Source: M3007 sp040397785 (GTDB taxonomy: Bacteria; Bacteroidota; Bacteroidia; Chitinophagales; Saprospiraceae). Taken from it: DNA of 64,000 nt. The translations under genes were made by a program, and so were the position numbers. The first letter of the stretch is position 1. Each line of letters opens with the position of its first letter. The stretch lies in NCBI GenBank assembly GCA_040397785.1, contig JBBAVI010000017.1, positions 6,990-70,989 of the forward strand, given 5' to 3'. This document shows, one piece after another, positions 26,008-35,458 of this stretch. The notes below the pieces were generated by a model. The model did not search any database. It was given only the letters and a program-made list of their open reading frames with translations, and had not been told where the DNA came from.

Positions 26008-26604
26008 CTACTGGTTAATTGCGATTGTAATAACCCGCGCATCCGGGCTTAATTTGCTCACATCAACCGGTTGGGTAACGCCTTCGGTGCCCAACACAAA
26101 ATGCCAACCATGGAGGCCTTGTGCCAAAGTAACCCGGCCTTGACTGTTTACACTGCGCACATTTAGTTCGGGATAGGCTTTCAACAAATCTTCGAGTCGG
26201 CTGCTGATTCCAATGCCTTTATCCGTACGGCAAAGGCTTCCCTCGTATTCAACCCGTTTTGCGCGTTTTACGCCTTTAACCGTTTCGTGAAAAACGCGGA
26301 TTTGTTCGCCATTGAACGCTGTACACAGATACACGGGAACCGTTTCTTTGCCGCGCACAATTTTTTCCTCCGTAAAGCCTTTTTTGAAACGTTTTCCCAA
26401 AGAATCTACTTCGGCTCCGATATTTACCCCCATTAAATACCCGTTGCTTAGGGTACATTCGTAGGCCGTAACCTTGGTTTTACTTCTATGCCCGAGCTCA
26501 AATTGGCCTTTTCCATCCTCCGTTTTAGGGGTGGCAGGATCATTCTTACATGCTCCGAGCGCAAAAACGATGATACTCACCAAAAACCAACTATACTTGA
26601 TCAT
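26008..26604 (-). CDS. Lipoprotein of unknown function
   Basis: 198 residues. The signal peptide has a clear lipobox (FALGAC, Cys19). The mature part is beta-rich with charged patches (VKGVKRAKRVEYEG) and a late GWHFVLG strand. I do not recognise a family. It is monocistronic, converging with the RND gene and divergent from the ABC exporter. Confidence 0.72.
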   Translation of the reverse strand: MIKYSWFLVSIIVFALGACKNDPATPKTEDGKGQFELGHRSKTKVTAYECTLSNGYLMGVNIGAEVDSLGKRFKKGFTEEKIVRGKETVPVYLCTAFNGEQIRVFHETVKGVKRAKRVEYEGSLCRTDKGIGISSRLEDLLKAYPELNVRSVNSQGRVTLAQGLHGWHFVLGTEGVTQPVDVSKLSPDARVITIAINQ

Positions 26605-26743
26605 GTTTTAAATTATTTGAACGTTAGAAACGAAAAGGCAAAGAACCTGATTTTTTTAAACATACACTTTGGAATAATCGGTTTAAATTTCTTCCAGCCC
26701 GCGTTTTTAGTCGGATTTATATGTCTTAAAACCCGATCAATTT

Positions 26744-26751
26744 TATCTTTG
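26744..26751 (+). promoter_or_regulatory. -7 box TATCTTTG, ABC exporter operon
   Basis: A TAnnTTTG match 87 bases before the ABC ATPase ATG at 26839, in a 234-base AT-rich divergent spacer. No clear -33 TTG was seen. Confidence 0.4.
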
Positions 26752-26838
26752 GCCGAAAAAAAGTACTACGTCTACTGGAAAGCACCGACTTTTCGGGCAC
26801 ACAACCAATTTGCATTTCTAACACTCCGTCCATAGCCT

Positions 26839-27741
26839 ATGATACTTTCAATACAAAACGTCGTAAAACGCTACGATAAATACACCGCCGTTGATCACGT
26901 CAGCTTTGATGTACACAAAGGAAGCGTTTTTGGCTTGCTCGGCCCCAATGGCGCTGGCAAAACCTCGTTGATCCGCATGATTACCACCATAACTGGTCCC
27001 GACGAAGGCCAAATTTTTCTGGATGGTGAAAAACTCAATGCCAATAGCCCCGAACACATTGGATACATGCCCGAAGAACGCGGACTGTACAAAAAAATGA
27101 AAGTCGGTGAGCACCTGTTGTACCTGGCCCAACTTAAAGGACTATCTGAAGCAAATGCCCGCAAGGAAATTGCCCACTGGTTCGAAAAATTTGAAATTCA
27201 GGACTGGGCTTCCAAAAAAATTGAAGATCTCTCGAAAGGGATGCAGCAGAAAATCCAGTTTATAGCAACGGTAATCCACAAACCCAAACTGTTGATTCTC
27301 GACGAACCTTTTACGGGCCTCGACCCCATTAACACCACCCTGATCAAAGATGAAATTGCCCAATTGAACCAATCCGGCATCAGCATTATTTTTTCAACCC
27401 ACCGCATGGAGCAAGTTGAAGAAATGTGCGACCATATTGTACTCATCAACCGCGGCCGAAATGTGCTTTATGGCGAGGTGCAGAGCATCAAAAACGAGTA
27501 CAAACAAAACCTGTATCGTGTAGAAACGCAAACGGATTTGCCTGCGGACTTTAGTAGCCATTTTGAAATCAAAAACCTGGAGCCAAAATCGGCTACCATT
27601 CAGTTGGCCGACGACTCTGAAAGCAATCAGGTGTTGCAATATCTGTTGCAACAAGGCCTGCGTATTGTGCGCTTTGAAGAAATTCTGCCCACATTTAATG
27701 AGATATTCATCCGCACTGTTGGCGAAACTGGCGTTCAGTAA
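26839..27741 (+). CDS. ABC transporter ATP-binding protein, NatA/CcmA-like
   Basis: 300 residues. Walker A is GPNGAGKTS near residue 36. The signature motif is LSKGMQQKIQ near 130. Walker B is LLILDEPFTGLDP near 152, with the switch His in STHRMEQVEEM. The C-terminal 80 residues are the extra domain typical of drug or sodium exporters of the NatA group. The permease gene follows by 33 bases. Confidence 0.94.
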   Translation: MILSIQNVVKRYDKYTAVDHVSFDVHKGSVFGLLGPNGAGKTSLIRMITTITGPDEGQIFLDGEKLNANSPEHIGYMPEERGLYKKMKVGEHLLYLAQLKGLSEANARKEIAHWFEKFEIQDWASKKIEDLSKGMQQKIQFIATVIHKPKLLILDEPFTGLDPINTTLIKDEIAQLNQSGISIIFSTHRMEQVEEMCDHIVLINRGRNVLYGEVQSIKNEYKQNLYRVETQTDLPADFSSHFEIKNLEPKSATIQLADDSESNQVLQYLLQQGLRIVRFEEILPTFNEIFIRTVGETGVQ

Positions 27742-27774
27742 GCGACTCATACAACCTTTCAACTTCATAAGTTT

Positions 27775-29094
27775 ATGTCCAAACTTTCACTCATAATCAA
27801 ACGCGAATACCTGACCCGCGTACGCAAAAGATCCTTTATCATTGGCACCTTGCTTGCGCCGCTGGGTTTGCTCATTTATATGTTGGTCATCATTGGGCTC
27901 ACCAGCTACGAAACTGGCGGAAAACTCGAAGTAGCAGTGCTCGATGAAGCCAATATGATCAAACAAATGCCCGACGATAAAGGCATTCACTACATCCTTT
28001 CGTCCGGAAAGAGCCTCGATGCCCTCAAACAGGAGGTCAACGACGGCAAAATCAATGGCATCTTGCGGGTCCCTCCAATTAGCAGCATGCAGAAAAAAGA
28101 ACACACCGTGTTTTATTATGCAGACAGCAAACTGGCCCCTGAAAAAAGCGGTGCCATGGAACGAAAAATTTCAGAAAAAATACGCGACTTCAAAATTGAC
28201 TCCCTCCACATCAACCGCGGAAGCCTGGAAATGCTGGACACTGATGTTTCCATCGATCCAGAAAGCATCAGCAAAGTGGGCGAGGATGAAAGTAAATATA
28301 CCGCAGGCGTGGGCCTGGCCATTGGCGGTATTATGGCATTTATCATGTTTTTTATGGTGCTGATGTACGGCCAAATGGTGATGCGCTCGGTGATGGAAGA
28401 AAAAACCAACCGCATTGTAGAAGTTATGATGTCGTCCGTGCGGCCATTCGACCTCATGTTGGGTAAAATTATTGGTGCGGGTGCTGTTGGACTTACGCAA
28501 GTGCTTGCCTGGGTGATTTTGAGCGGTGCCGTCACCTTCCTGCTCCCATTGATAATGCAAGTGGATCCGACTCAAATGCAAAGCTCCATGCCACAAGGGC
28601 CGGGCGCTATTGATCCCGAACAGGCACAAGGGGATGCTTTGCGGATTTTTTCGGAGTTGAGCAAGCAAAACTGGCCCCTGATCGTGGGTTCCTTTATTAT
28701 CTTCTTCCTGGGGGGCTACTTTATTTATGCTTCCATGTTTGCCGCAATCGGCTCTGCCATGGGCGACGATATGGGAGAGGGGCAATCGCTTACCCTTCCA
28801 GTAACCATTCCAATTATCCTGGCGTTTTACATCACGGCTTTTGTGGGGGTGCGTAATCCCGACTCAGGTTTGATGGTATTTGCCTCGCTGTTTCCCTTAT
28901 TTTCGCCGATTGTGATGCCCTTCCGAATGGCATTTAACCCGCCGTGGTGGCAGGTAGGACTTTCGCTGGTGCTGGTGGTTGCTTCAGCCTACTTCTTTGT
29001 ATGGCTTGCTGGTCGGATTTACCGGGTCGGAATCCTGCTGTATGGCAAAAAAGTAACACTGAAGGAAATTGGCAAATGGATGTTTTATAACTAA
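27775..29094 (+). CDS. ABC-2 type permease, NatB-like
   Basis: 439 residues. It starts KLSLIIKREYLTRVRKRSFI, the usual cytoplasmic entry. After TM1 (residues 22-44) there is a large extracytoplasmic loop to about residue 180. Five further TM helices follow, with the conserved EEKTNRIVEVMMSSVRP elbow near 205-222 characteristic of NatB/YhaP permeases. Together with the ATPase it should form an exporter, with the substrate undefined. Confidence 0.93.
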   Translation: MSKLSLIIKREYLTRVRKRSFIIGTLLAPLGLLIYMLVIIGLTSYETGGKLEVAVLDEANMIKQMPDDKGIHYILSSGKSLDALKQEVNDGKINGILRVPPISSMQKKEHTVFYYADSKLAPEKSGAMERKISEKIRDFKIDSLHINRGSLEMLDTDVSIDPESISKVGEDESKYTAGVGLAIGGIMAFIMFFMVLMYGQMVMRSVMEEKTNRIVEVMMSSVRPFDLMLGKIIGAGAVGLTQVLAWVILSGAVTFLLPLIMQVDPTQMQSSMPQGPGAIDPEQAQGDALRIFSELSKQNWPLIVGSFIIFFLGGYFIYASMFAAIGSAMGDDMGEGQSLTLPVTIPIILAFYITAFVGVRNPDSGLMVFASLFPLFSPIVMPFRMAFNPPWWQVGLSLVLVVASAYFFVWLAGRIYRVGILLYGKKVTLKEIGKWMFYN

Positions 29095-29096
29095 TT

Positions 29097-29150
29097 GCCT
29101 GACAGCGGAAGTTGCGATGGAAGCACCTTAAACCTCCATCGCAATCAGGC
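29097..29150. terminator. Compound hairpin between convergent genes
   Basis: TTGCGATGG at 29112-29120 pairs with 29136-29144, and GCCTGA at 29097-29102 pairs with TCAGGC at 29145-29150, leaving a 9-base bulge on one side. There is only a weak T-run, so termination is likely but not certain. Confidence 0.55.
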
Positions 29151-31495
29151 TACTGTTTTACCAGTCGTTTTTCAGCAATTCCTTGAGGCGTGTGCACTCT
29201 TAGGGTGTATACGCCGTTTTGCATGGTTTGGGTATCGATCCGGGTAAGGTGTTGGGTGGGGGAAATACTGGAAATTTTTTGGCCCAGGGTATTGAGTACT
29301 TCAATGCTTTCTACCTTCAGATTGCCTGTGTAGAGTGCACTTTGATCGGTAGCAGGATTGGGGTATAGTTGCAACTGCGTATCGAGCGCCGCCTGGTTAT
29401 GGGTTTTTACCGCGGGTTCCAAAATTTTAATCCAAACCGTATCCAACTGAAGTGGCACTGAAATTTCTTTGATGTTGCCGTTTGCATCGATTCCTCGAAT
29501 TCCGGTGATCGGAATAACCAAAGGCACTTTATTATCGCCACCCGACCGATCTGCAATATCAATGATGATGATATAATCGGAGCGCAAGGTCATTTTACCA
29601 ATCAGGCCATAGCCATTGGCGGCTATTTTATTTTTCCGCACCAGGCCCATATCAATTTGCCTGCGGCTGTAGATGTCTTTGGTAATGGGCAAAATATTGA
29701 TCAGCGAACCAAAATAATCGCTGGAATAAAAAATATCCGAATCGTGGTTCACAAACGCTGGATATTGCATGGTAAAGGCCAATCCGTACAAACCGAGGGC
29801 GGGTTGTACCGCTGTGCCAATTTCAATATTTGCCGTAATTTCTAATACACTGGGCGGCGCTGAGGGATCAATCGTGATGGTATCCTGCTCAAAGGTAACC
29901 CGCAACTTGGGTGCGCTGGCCTTATACGGCACCGAAATGGTATCCAACGGCGCATAATGGTCCAAAATAATACCTGCGTCAAAATCATCCACCGAGCCAT
30001 TGCCATCACAATCCACGTGTTTGTAATTGACCCCATTGATGTGCTCCTCCCAATTGGGACCAAACTGCGGTTCCCAGGACGTAGAGGCATTGGGCCGCGG
30101 AATGCCATCGGTGTAATAAGCCACGCCAATGTTCAACAAATCGTACACATTGGCACTTTTATCGCCATTGGCATCACCTGGCATAACATAATCGGTTCCA
30201 TTGGGCAACTGTTCGGGATCCATACTCGCTGCATCGGTAACCACAATTTTGGTGATCGAAGAAACGGAGGTTTCATTTTGCCAAACAGAAAGGTTGGTTC
30301 TGTAAATGCCCGCCTTGGCATAAACATGGGTGATGGTATCCCATTGGGTAACGGTCACAAAGGGCGTGCCGTCGCCAAAATCTAATTGCTCAAAAGCATA
30401 ATCACCCGAAGCCAGGTTGCGAAATTGCGCAGTGTAACCGTTCGTAAAATCACCCTGGATGATTTTTACCTCCATATCGGCCGTGCAATTATTGGCAAAC
30501 ACCGTTGCACAGTCACCTGCCCACCAACTCACCAAACCCGCACCCATGGCTTCACACTCGCTGTCGTAACTTTGGCCATTGCAACCACAAACGGGCACAT
30601 TCAGCGGCACACAAATGCTGCTTAGGTCGGCCATAGCTGGCAGGTAGCAATCATTCGTTTCGGCAACCACCAAATCTATACAAGCACTGGAAGCACAAAA
30701 GGTACCCGCCTGCACATTGCCTACTTCATAATTGACACATACTTTATAAGTTCCGTATTCAGGTAAGGTGGTTTTAAAATTTTGCGATTCACTTAGTTTT
30801 TTGGTGCCTTTATTGGAGTACCACTGTACGGAGGCAAGCGGAAGGGAAGTAGCATCGTCTGCTTCCAAAACACCCGTCATTTGTAAACCAACCGCTGTTA
30901 CCTTGGGGGTGTAACCGCAATTGAGGTTGGGCAAATTGACCGATATCGTTTTACACAATTGATCAGAACAGCCGCTTGCATCCGAAACGGTAAGGCAAAC
31001 TGCGTAGTTGCCGGCTTTCGGAAAATGATGCTTGGGATCTTTTGTGGTGGCCGTTGTGCCATCCCCAAATTCCCAAAAATAAGTTTGTGCAACCGCACCA
31101 CCTATAGACGATGCGTTAAAATCAACCTGAAAAACACCCGCATTATTGATCACATGGGTAAATACCGCCGTGCAGGGCAACACCGAAGAAACACAAGTAA
31201 GGCCTACGACCGGCAAATTGTCGGATACACACCCATTGGGCAATGCAACGGTTTCAGCCTTGAAGGCGTAGTATTGACCACCACTGAGGGTATCGCCCCC
31301 AACCACCGCGCGCAATACCGAGCCATCGTTGACATCCACCAGCGTTACGCCACAACCTGGAAATACGGAGATCACCTTTCCAACACGGTCGCACTGTGCT
31401 GAAAGCGAAGGCCCTGCCAAAACCAAAAACAGGAAAATGAAAACGCGTACTTGAAGTAAGCCAGACTGCGGTAAAATCCGTAAAAAACTGCGCAT
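29150..31495 (-). CDS. Secreted T9SS type A protein with PKD, Kazal-like and dockerin-like parts
   Basis: 781 residues from the ATG at 31495, which begins a good signal peptide ending PSLSAQ. The in-frame ATG at 31642 would add 49 residues with no export signal. A PKD domain follows (TYFWEFGDGTTATTKDPKHHF), then a Kazal-type inhibitor motif (PVCGCNGQSYDSECEAMGAG with C-terminal GDC). A second PKD-like region has FGDGTPF. Two dockerin-like calcium loops follow (GDANGDKSANVYDLLN and DCDGNGSVDDFD), then a cohesin-like strand region. It ends in a type A signal (LQLYPNPATDQSALY). A weak AATCTTTG element at 31575-31582 would give a 70-base leader. Confidence 0.85.
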   Translation of the reverse strand: MRSFLRILPQSGLLQVRVFIFLFLVLAGPSLSAQCDRVGKVISVFPGCGVTLVDVNDGSVLRAVVGGDTLSGGQYYAFKAETVALPNGCVSDNLPVVGLTCVSSVLPCTAVFTHVINNAGVFQVDFNASSIGGAVAQTYFWEFGDGTTATTKDPKHHFPKAGNYAVCLTVSDASGCSDQLCKTISVNLPNLNCGYTPKVTAVGLQMTGVLEADDATSLPLASVQWYSNKGTKKLSESQNFKTTLPEYGTYKVCVNYEVGNVQAGTFCASSACIDLVVAETNDCYLPAMADLSSICVPLNVPVCGCNGQSYDSECEAMGAGLVSWWAGDCATVFANNCTADMEVKIIQGDFTNGYTAQFRNLASGDYAFEQLDFGDGTPFVTVTQWDTITHVYAKAGIYRTNLSVWQNETSVSSITKIVVTDAASMDPEQLPNGTDYVMPGDANGDKSANVYDLLNIGVAYYTDGIPRPNASTSWEPQFGPNWEEHINGVNYKHVDCDGNGSVDDFDAGIILDHYAPLDTISVPYKASAPKLRVTFEQDTITIDPSAPPSVLEITANIEIGTAVQPALGLYGLAFTMQYPAFVNHDSDIFYSSDYFGSLINILPITKDIYSRRQIDMGLVRKNKIAANGYGLIGKMTLRSDYIIIIDIADRSGGDNKVPLVIPITGIRGIDANGNIKEISVPLQLDTVWIKILEPAVKTHNQAALDTQLQLYPNPATDQSALYTGNLKVESIEVLNTLGQKISSISPTQHLTRIDTQTMQNGVYTLRVHTPQGIAEKRLVKQ

Positions 31496-31680
31496 GGGTC
31501 GTATTTTTGTTTGTTTTGATGCTCCACCACACAACCAACCAAAGAATCTGTGCCAGACCCTTTTATCCACGATACAAAGATTCAAATTTTTATTGATTAC
31601 ACTTAGTACAAATTGCTTAACTTGCCGGACATTTTTTTTCATTGACTTTGGTTTAATAAAATGATAATCAACTATTTAAA

Positions 31681-33105
31681 ATGCCCAGTAAGAAGCTAAT
31701 TTCACTTTTAAATGAATTTTCAAAAACTGAACTAAATCGCCTGCGCAAATTTTTGTCCTCTCCCTACTTTAATGATCAGGAAGATGTGCTGCGCTTGTTT
31801 GAATGGCTAAACAGTCAAATACGCAAAGGTGTTTTAGAAGTCAACCAGCAATCTAAACAGCAGGCCTGGAAAAACCTGTATGGAAACAGCCCCTTGGATG
31901 ATGCGCACTTGCGGCGCTTAAGTTCCGACCTAAACCTCCTGGCCCTGCAGTTTATGGTAGCCGAAGCAAGGCAAAAAAACGATGTGGCCGAAGCCTTAGA
32001 ACTTCAAAAAGTACTCGAAAAGCCTGCGTTAAAGGCTCATCTTAATACAGTTGAACGCCAGTTACAAAAACAACTGGAGACAACAACAGCGCCTTCTGCA
32101 GAAATATATCTTGCTGGTTTTCAATTACATTGGAACATTTTTAACCGCGCATCAACCGTATTATCCACCACAAATTATATCGATAAATTATTGCCGGCCG
32201 ATCATTACCTGGAGCGCTTTTATGTGGTGCAAAAACTCAAGATGTACATAGCCTGGCTTTCTTTTCGCAACTTCCGCGCCACAGAGGAAGCATTTCTCCT
32301 GCCTCCCGGCTTTTGGGAATACATTCGGCAACCCCTTTTTTCGGAAGTACCCATCATTGCGATTAATTGCAAGGTGGTAGATTGCCTGTTGGATCCAAAC
32401 GATGAAACCCATTTTCAATCACTCATGACCGATCTCGAAGCCCTCGGTGATGCGCTCAGCAAAGAAGACCTGCGCGAATGCTACCATATTGCCCAAAATT
32501 ACTGCGCGTTAAAAATAAATCAGGGCAAAACCGAATACTACCGCGCAGTTTTTACAATATTTAAAAGTCTGATTATAAATGATATTTTATTAACCGAAAC
32601 CCACCTTTCCGAAGGCATGTATAAAAATATTATTACGGTAAGCCTGCGTGTTGGCGAATTCGGTTGGGCCGAAAATTTTGTACGGGAGTATTCCGAGTTT
32701 TTACCGGCCGACATTCGCGATAATGCCCAAACCTTCAATTTGGCCAATTTGTACTCGCATCAAAAAAAACACGATAAGGTGATTGAACTGCTGCGCAATG
32801 TGGAATACAGCGATTTGGTGTATGCCCTCAGTGCGAAGTTGATTTTAGTGCGCACCTACTACGAAACAGATGAATTTATGGCGCTCGACTCCTTGATCGA
32901 TAGTTTCCGAATTTTCCTGCGACGCAACAAACAAGTATCTAAAAGTGTAAAACTGGAATACAATAACTTCCTGGGCTTTGTCAAAAAACTATCCACCTTG
33001 CCCCCTTCCAACCCAAAAATGGTAGAAAACATTAAGATTAAGATCGAACGTTGCAATGCCGTGGTTTCAAAAAAATGGTTACTCGAAAAAATAGTTGAGT
33101 TTTAA
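31681..33105 (+). CDS. Alpha-helical repeat protein of unknown function
   Basis: 474 residues, almost entirely predicted helical, with no signal peptide or TM segment. It opens KLISLLNEFSKTELNRLRKFLSSPYFN, an entry I recall from a Bacteroidota-specific family. The later part looks like degenerate TPRs (ENFVREYSEFLPADIRD, HQKKHDKVIELLRN). A cytoplasmic scaffold is inferred. It is divergent from the Kazal-containing T9SS gene and is followed 38 bases later by mtaB, which has its own promoter. Confidence 0.7.
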   Translation: MPSKKLISLLNEFSKTELNRLRKFLSSPYFNDQEDVLRLFEWLNSQIRKGVLEVNQQSKQQAWKNLYGNSPLDDAHLRRLSSDLNLLALQFMVAEARQKNDVAEALELQKVLEKPALKAHLNTVERQLQKQLETTTAPSAEIYLAGFQLHWNIFNRASTVLSTTNYIDKLLPADHYLERFYVVQKLKMYIAWLSFRNFRATEEAFLLPPGFWEYIRQPLFSEVPIIAINCKVVDCLLDPNDETHFQSLMTDLEALGDALSKEDLRECYHIAQNYCALKINQGKTEYYRAVFTIFKSLIINDILLTETHLSEGMYKNIITVSLRVGEFGWAENFVREYSEFLPADIRDNAQTFNLANLYSHQKKHDKVIELLRNVEYSDLVYALSAKLILVRTYYETDEFMALDSLIDSFRIFLRRNKQVSKSVKLEYNNFLGFVKKLSTLPPSNPKMVENIKIKIERCNAVVSKKWLLEKIVEF

Positions 33106-33126
33106 GCACAAAAACCTATATTTTTG
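33095..33126 (+). promoter_or_regulatory. TTG-N21-TATTTTTG promoter, mtaB
   Basis: TTG at 33095-33097 and TATTTTTG at 33119-33126, separated by 21 bases, match the -33/-7 elements of Bacteroidota. The ATG of mtaB is 18 bases downstream. The -33 element overlaps the end of the preceding gene. Confidence 0.65.
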
Positions 33127-33143
33127 CGCTCTTTTTAAAAATT

Positions 33144-34499
33144 ATGGCAACTCCTCGTTCGGTCGCATTTCATACGCTTGGCTGCAAGCTCAATTATTCG
33201 GAAACCTCCGCCATTGCACGGCTTTTCGAAAGCAGCGGCTATTTGCCCGTCAAATTTGAAGACGGCGCCGATATATACGTCATCAATACTTGCTCGGTTA
33301 CCGAACAAGCCGACCGCGAATGCAAAAAGATTGTGCGCTCAGCCTTGCGCAACCAGCCCGATGCTTTTGTGGTGGTTACGGGTTGCTATGCCCAATTAAA
33401 ACCCCAGGAAATTGCCGAAATCCCTGGGGTCGACCTTGTGTTAGGGGCGGGCGAAAAGTTCAAAATACTCCAATACGTCGATGACCTTTCCAAAGCACAA
33501 GGCAAGGGTATGGTGCATGCGGGCGACGTGAAGGACGTCAATACGTTTACCGCCTCTTTTTCTTTTGGCGACCGCACCCGTTCTTTCCTGAAAGTACAAG
33601 ATGGCTGCGATTATAAATGTACGTTTTGCACCATTCCGCAAGCACGGGGTGCCAGCCGCTCCGATACGGTAGAGCAGGTTGTGCAAAATGCGCGTGAAAT
33701 TGCCAGTCTGGGCGCACGCGAAATTGTGCTCACCGGTGTAAATATTGGCGATTTTGGCAATGGCACTGCGGTCATTGAAGGCGAACGCATCAAAAAAGAA
33801 GCGTTGTTTATTGACCTGATTCAGGCTTTGGATACGGTGGATACGTTGGCGCGTTTTCGTATTTCGAGTATTGAGCCCAATTTGCTCACCGACGAAATTA
33901 TCGGGTTTGTGGCCGAAAGTGCCCGCTTTATGCCCCATTTTCACGTACCCCTGCAATCGGGCAACGACAAACAACTCAAAGAAATGCGCCGTCGGTATCG
34001 CCGGGATTTGTACGCTGCGCGGGTCGAATACATCAAACAAGTAATGCCGCATGCCTGTATTGGCTGTGATGTGATTGTCGGTTTTCCAGGCGAAACGGAG
34101 GCAGATTTTTTAGAAACCTATCAGTTTTTGCAGGCGTTGGACGTTTCCTACCTGCATGTTTTTACTTATTCCGAACGCGCCAATACACCCGCAGCGAGCA
34201 TGGCAGCCCCGGTTCCCATGGAAGAGCGCAAACGCCGCAACCAGGCCCTGCGCGGTTTGTCGGAAATGAAAAGACGGGCATTTTACACCCAGTTTTTGGA
34301 TACTACCCGACCGGTTTTGTTCGAACAACATAAAAACGCGCAATACCTGACTGGTTTTACCGACAACTACATCAAGGTGGAACTTCCTTTTGCGCCAGAT
34401 TTGTTGAATACCCTGGGCATGGTCCATTTGCAATCCCTCAATGCAGATGGCGATATGCTGGCACAATTTCAGACACAACCAGAACCGCTGTTCGTTTAA
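33144..34499 (+). CDS. mtaB: tRNA t6A37 methylthiotransferase MtaB
   Basis: 451 residues. The N-terminal UPF0004 domain has its three cluster cysteines in TLGCKLNYSE, NTCSVTEQ and GCYAQ. The radical-SAM cluster motif is CDYKCTFC near residue 157, followed by IPQARG. The C-terminal TRAM domain ends the protein. MtaB adds a methylthio group to t6A37 of tRNAs. The gene opens a tight operon: its TAA is one base before the start of the nuclease-like gene. Confidence 0.95.
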   Translation: MATPRSVAFHTLGCKLNYSETSAIARLFESSGYLPVKFEDGADIYVINTCSVTEQADRECKKIVRSALRNQPDAFVVVTGCYAQLKPQEIAEIPGVDLVLGAGEKFKILQYVDDLSKAQGKGMVHAGDVKDVNTFTASFSFGDRTRSFLKVQDGCDYKCTFCTIPQARGASRSDTVEQVVQNAREIASLGAREIVLTGVNIGDFGNGTAVIEGERIKKEALFIDLIQALDTVDTLARFRISSIEPNLLTDEIIGFVAESARFMPHFHVPLQSGNDKQLKEMRRRYRRDLYAARVEYIKQVMPHACIGCDVIVGFPGETEADFLETYQFLQALDVSYLHVFTYSERANTPAASMAAPVPMEERKRRNQALRGLSEMKRRAFYTQFLDTTRPVLFEQHKNAQYLTGFTDNYIKVELPFAPDLLNTLGMVHLQSLNADGDMLAQFQTQPEPLFV

Positions 34500-34500
34500 A

Positions 34501-34956
34501 ATGCTCGAACTCGATTTGTTGCAATATCAGCCCAAACTGCGGCTTTCGCTCGAGAACGGGACCCCGTATGTGTATGATCCCATTCGGCGCAAAGACCTCG
34601 TGCTCCAGCCGGAAGAATGGGTGCGCCAGCTGATTTTACAATATTTACTAGCAGACCTGGGCTATCCTACCCACCGGATTCGGGTTGAAATAGGCATTGA
34701 GTACAATGGACTCAAAAAACGCTGCGATATTGTGGTCTATGATACACATATACAGCCTTGGTTGCTGATTGAATGCAAATCACCCAAAGTTCCCGTCGAT
34801 CAAAAAGTATTTGAACAAGCCGCCCGATACAACCTGCAATTGAAAGCGCCCTTTATGGTGGTAACCAATGGTTTGGCGACGTATTGCGCCCAACTCGATT
34901 TTGAACAAAGCAGTTTTGCCCATTTGCCTGCTTTCCCTAGTTTTCCAAATCCATGA
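34501..34956 (+). CDS. Stand-alone HsdR_N-type nuclease-domain protein
   Basis: 151 residues from the ATG at 34501. The type I restriction enzyme R-subunit N-terminal domain is visible. It has a PEEWVRQLILQYLLADLGYP helix, then the PD-(D/E)xK core with Asp76 (KRCDIVVYD) and Glu91-Cys-Lys93 (LLIECKSPK). A helical FEQAARYNLQLKAPFMVVTNG end follows. All catalytic residues appear intact, but no helicase or specificity subunit is present. Homologues of this size are widespread in Bacteroidota, and I know of no demonstrated role. It overlaps aroQ by four bases (ATGA). Confidence 0.83.
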   Translation: MLELDLLQYQPKLRLSLENGTPYVYDPIRRKDLVLQPEEWVRQLILQYLLADLGYPTHRIRVEIGIEYNGLKKRCDIVVYDTHIQPWLLIECKSPKVPVDQKVFEQAARYNLQLKAPFMVVTNGLATYCAQLDFEQSSFAHLPAFPSFPNP

Positions 34957-35384
34957 AGATCCTGATTATCAATGGCCCCAACCTGAATTTGTTGGGCAAA
35001 CGCGAACCTGAAATTTATGGGAACCGCAGTTTTGAAGACTACCTGCACGATTTGCAGCTGGCTTTTCCGAACGACCAAATCACGTATTTTCAAAGCAACC
35101 ATGAAGGGGCTTTGATTGATCGAATACAGGAAGCGGGCTATGAAGCAGACGGAATTGTACTCAATGCCGGCGCTTATACCCACACTTCTATTGCCCTTGC
35201 GGATGCCATTGGGGCTATTCCTGCGCCGGTACTTGAGGTGCATATCAGCAATATTCACCAGCGGGAAAGTTTCCGACAGCATTCGTTTTTGGCGGCAAAA
35301 TGTGTGGGGAGCATTGTTGGCTTGGGCCTGGAGGGCTACCGACTGGCACTTTTATACTTTCAGGAAATACTAGATCGGCGCTAG
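34953..35384 (+). CDS. aroQ: Type II 3-dehydroquinate dehydratase
   Basis: 143 residues, the standard length. It starts KILIINGPNLNLLGKREPEIYG, carrying the catalytic Tyr and Arg. Later motifs are LNAGAYTHTS (substrate Asn) and VEVHISN-like EVHISNIHQRESFRQHS with the catalytic His. The enzyme dehydrates 3-dehydroquinate to 3-dehydroshikimate in the shikimate pathway and forms dodecamers. The four-base overlap with the nuclease-like gene indicates translational coupling. Confidence 0.97.
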   Translation: MKILIINGPNLNLLGKREPEIYGNRSFEDYLHDLQLAFPNDQITYFQSNHEGALIDRIQEAGYEADGIVLNAGAYTHTSIALADAIGAIPAPVLEVHISNIHQRESFRQHSFLAAKCVGSIVGLGLEGYRLALLYFQEILDRR

Positions 35385-35409
35385 CTGGTATATTTAAACC
35401 TTCATCCAT

Positions 35410-35417
35410 TACCTTTG
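35410..35417 (+). promoter_or_regulatory. -7 box TACCTTTG, pheS
   Basis: A TAnnTTTG match 42 bases before the pheS ATG at 35459. No clear -33 TTG was seen. It separates pheS from the mtaB operon. Confidence 0.5.
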
Positions 35418-35458
35418 CGGCGTTTTTAACCACCTCGCGCAGCAGCATCCGGAATTTT

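Noticed and set aside
31496..31642. 49-residue N-terminal extension of the Kazal/PKD protein
   Set aside because: It would place a charged, Trp-rich segment before the signal peptide; the ATG at 31495 gives a normal secreted protein.
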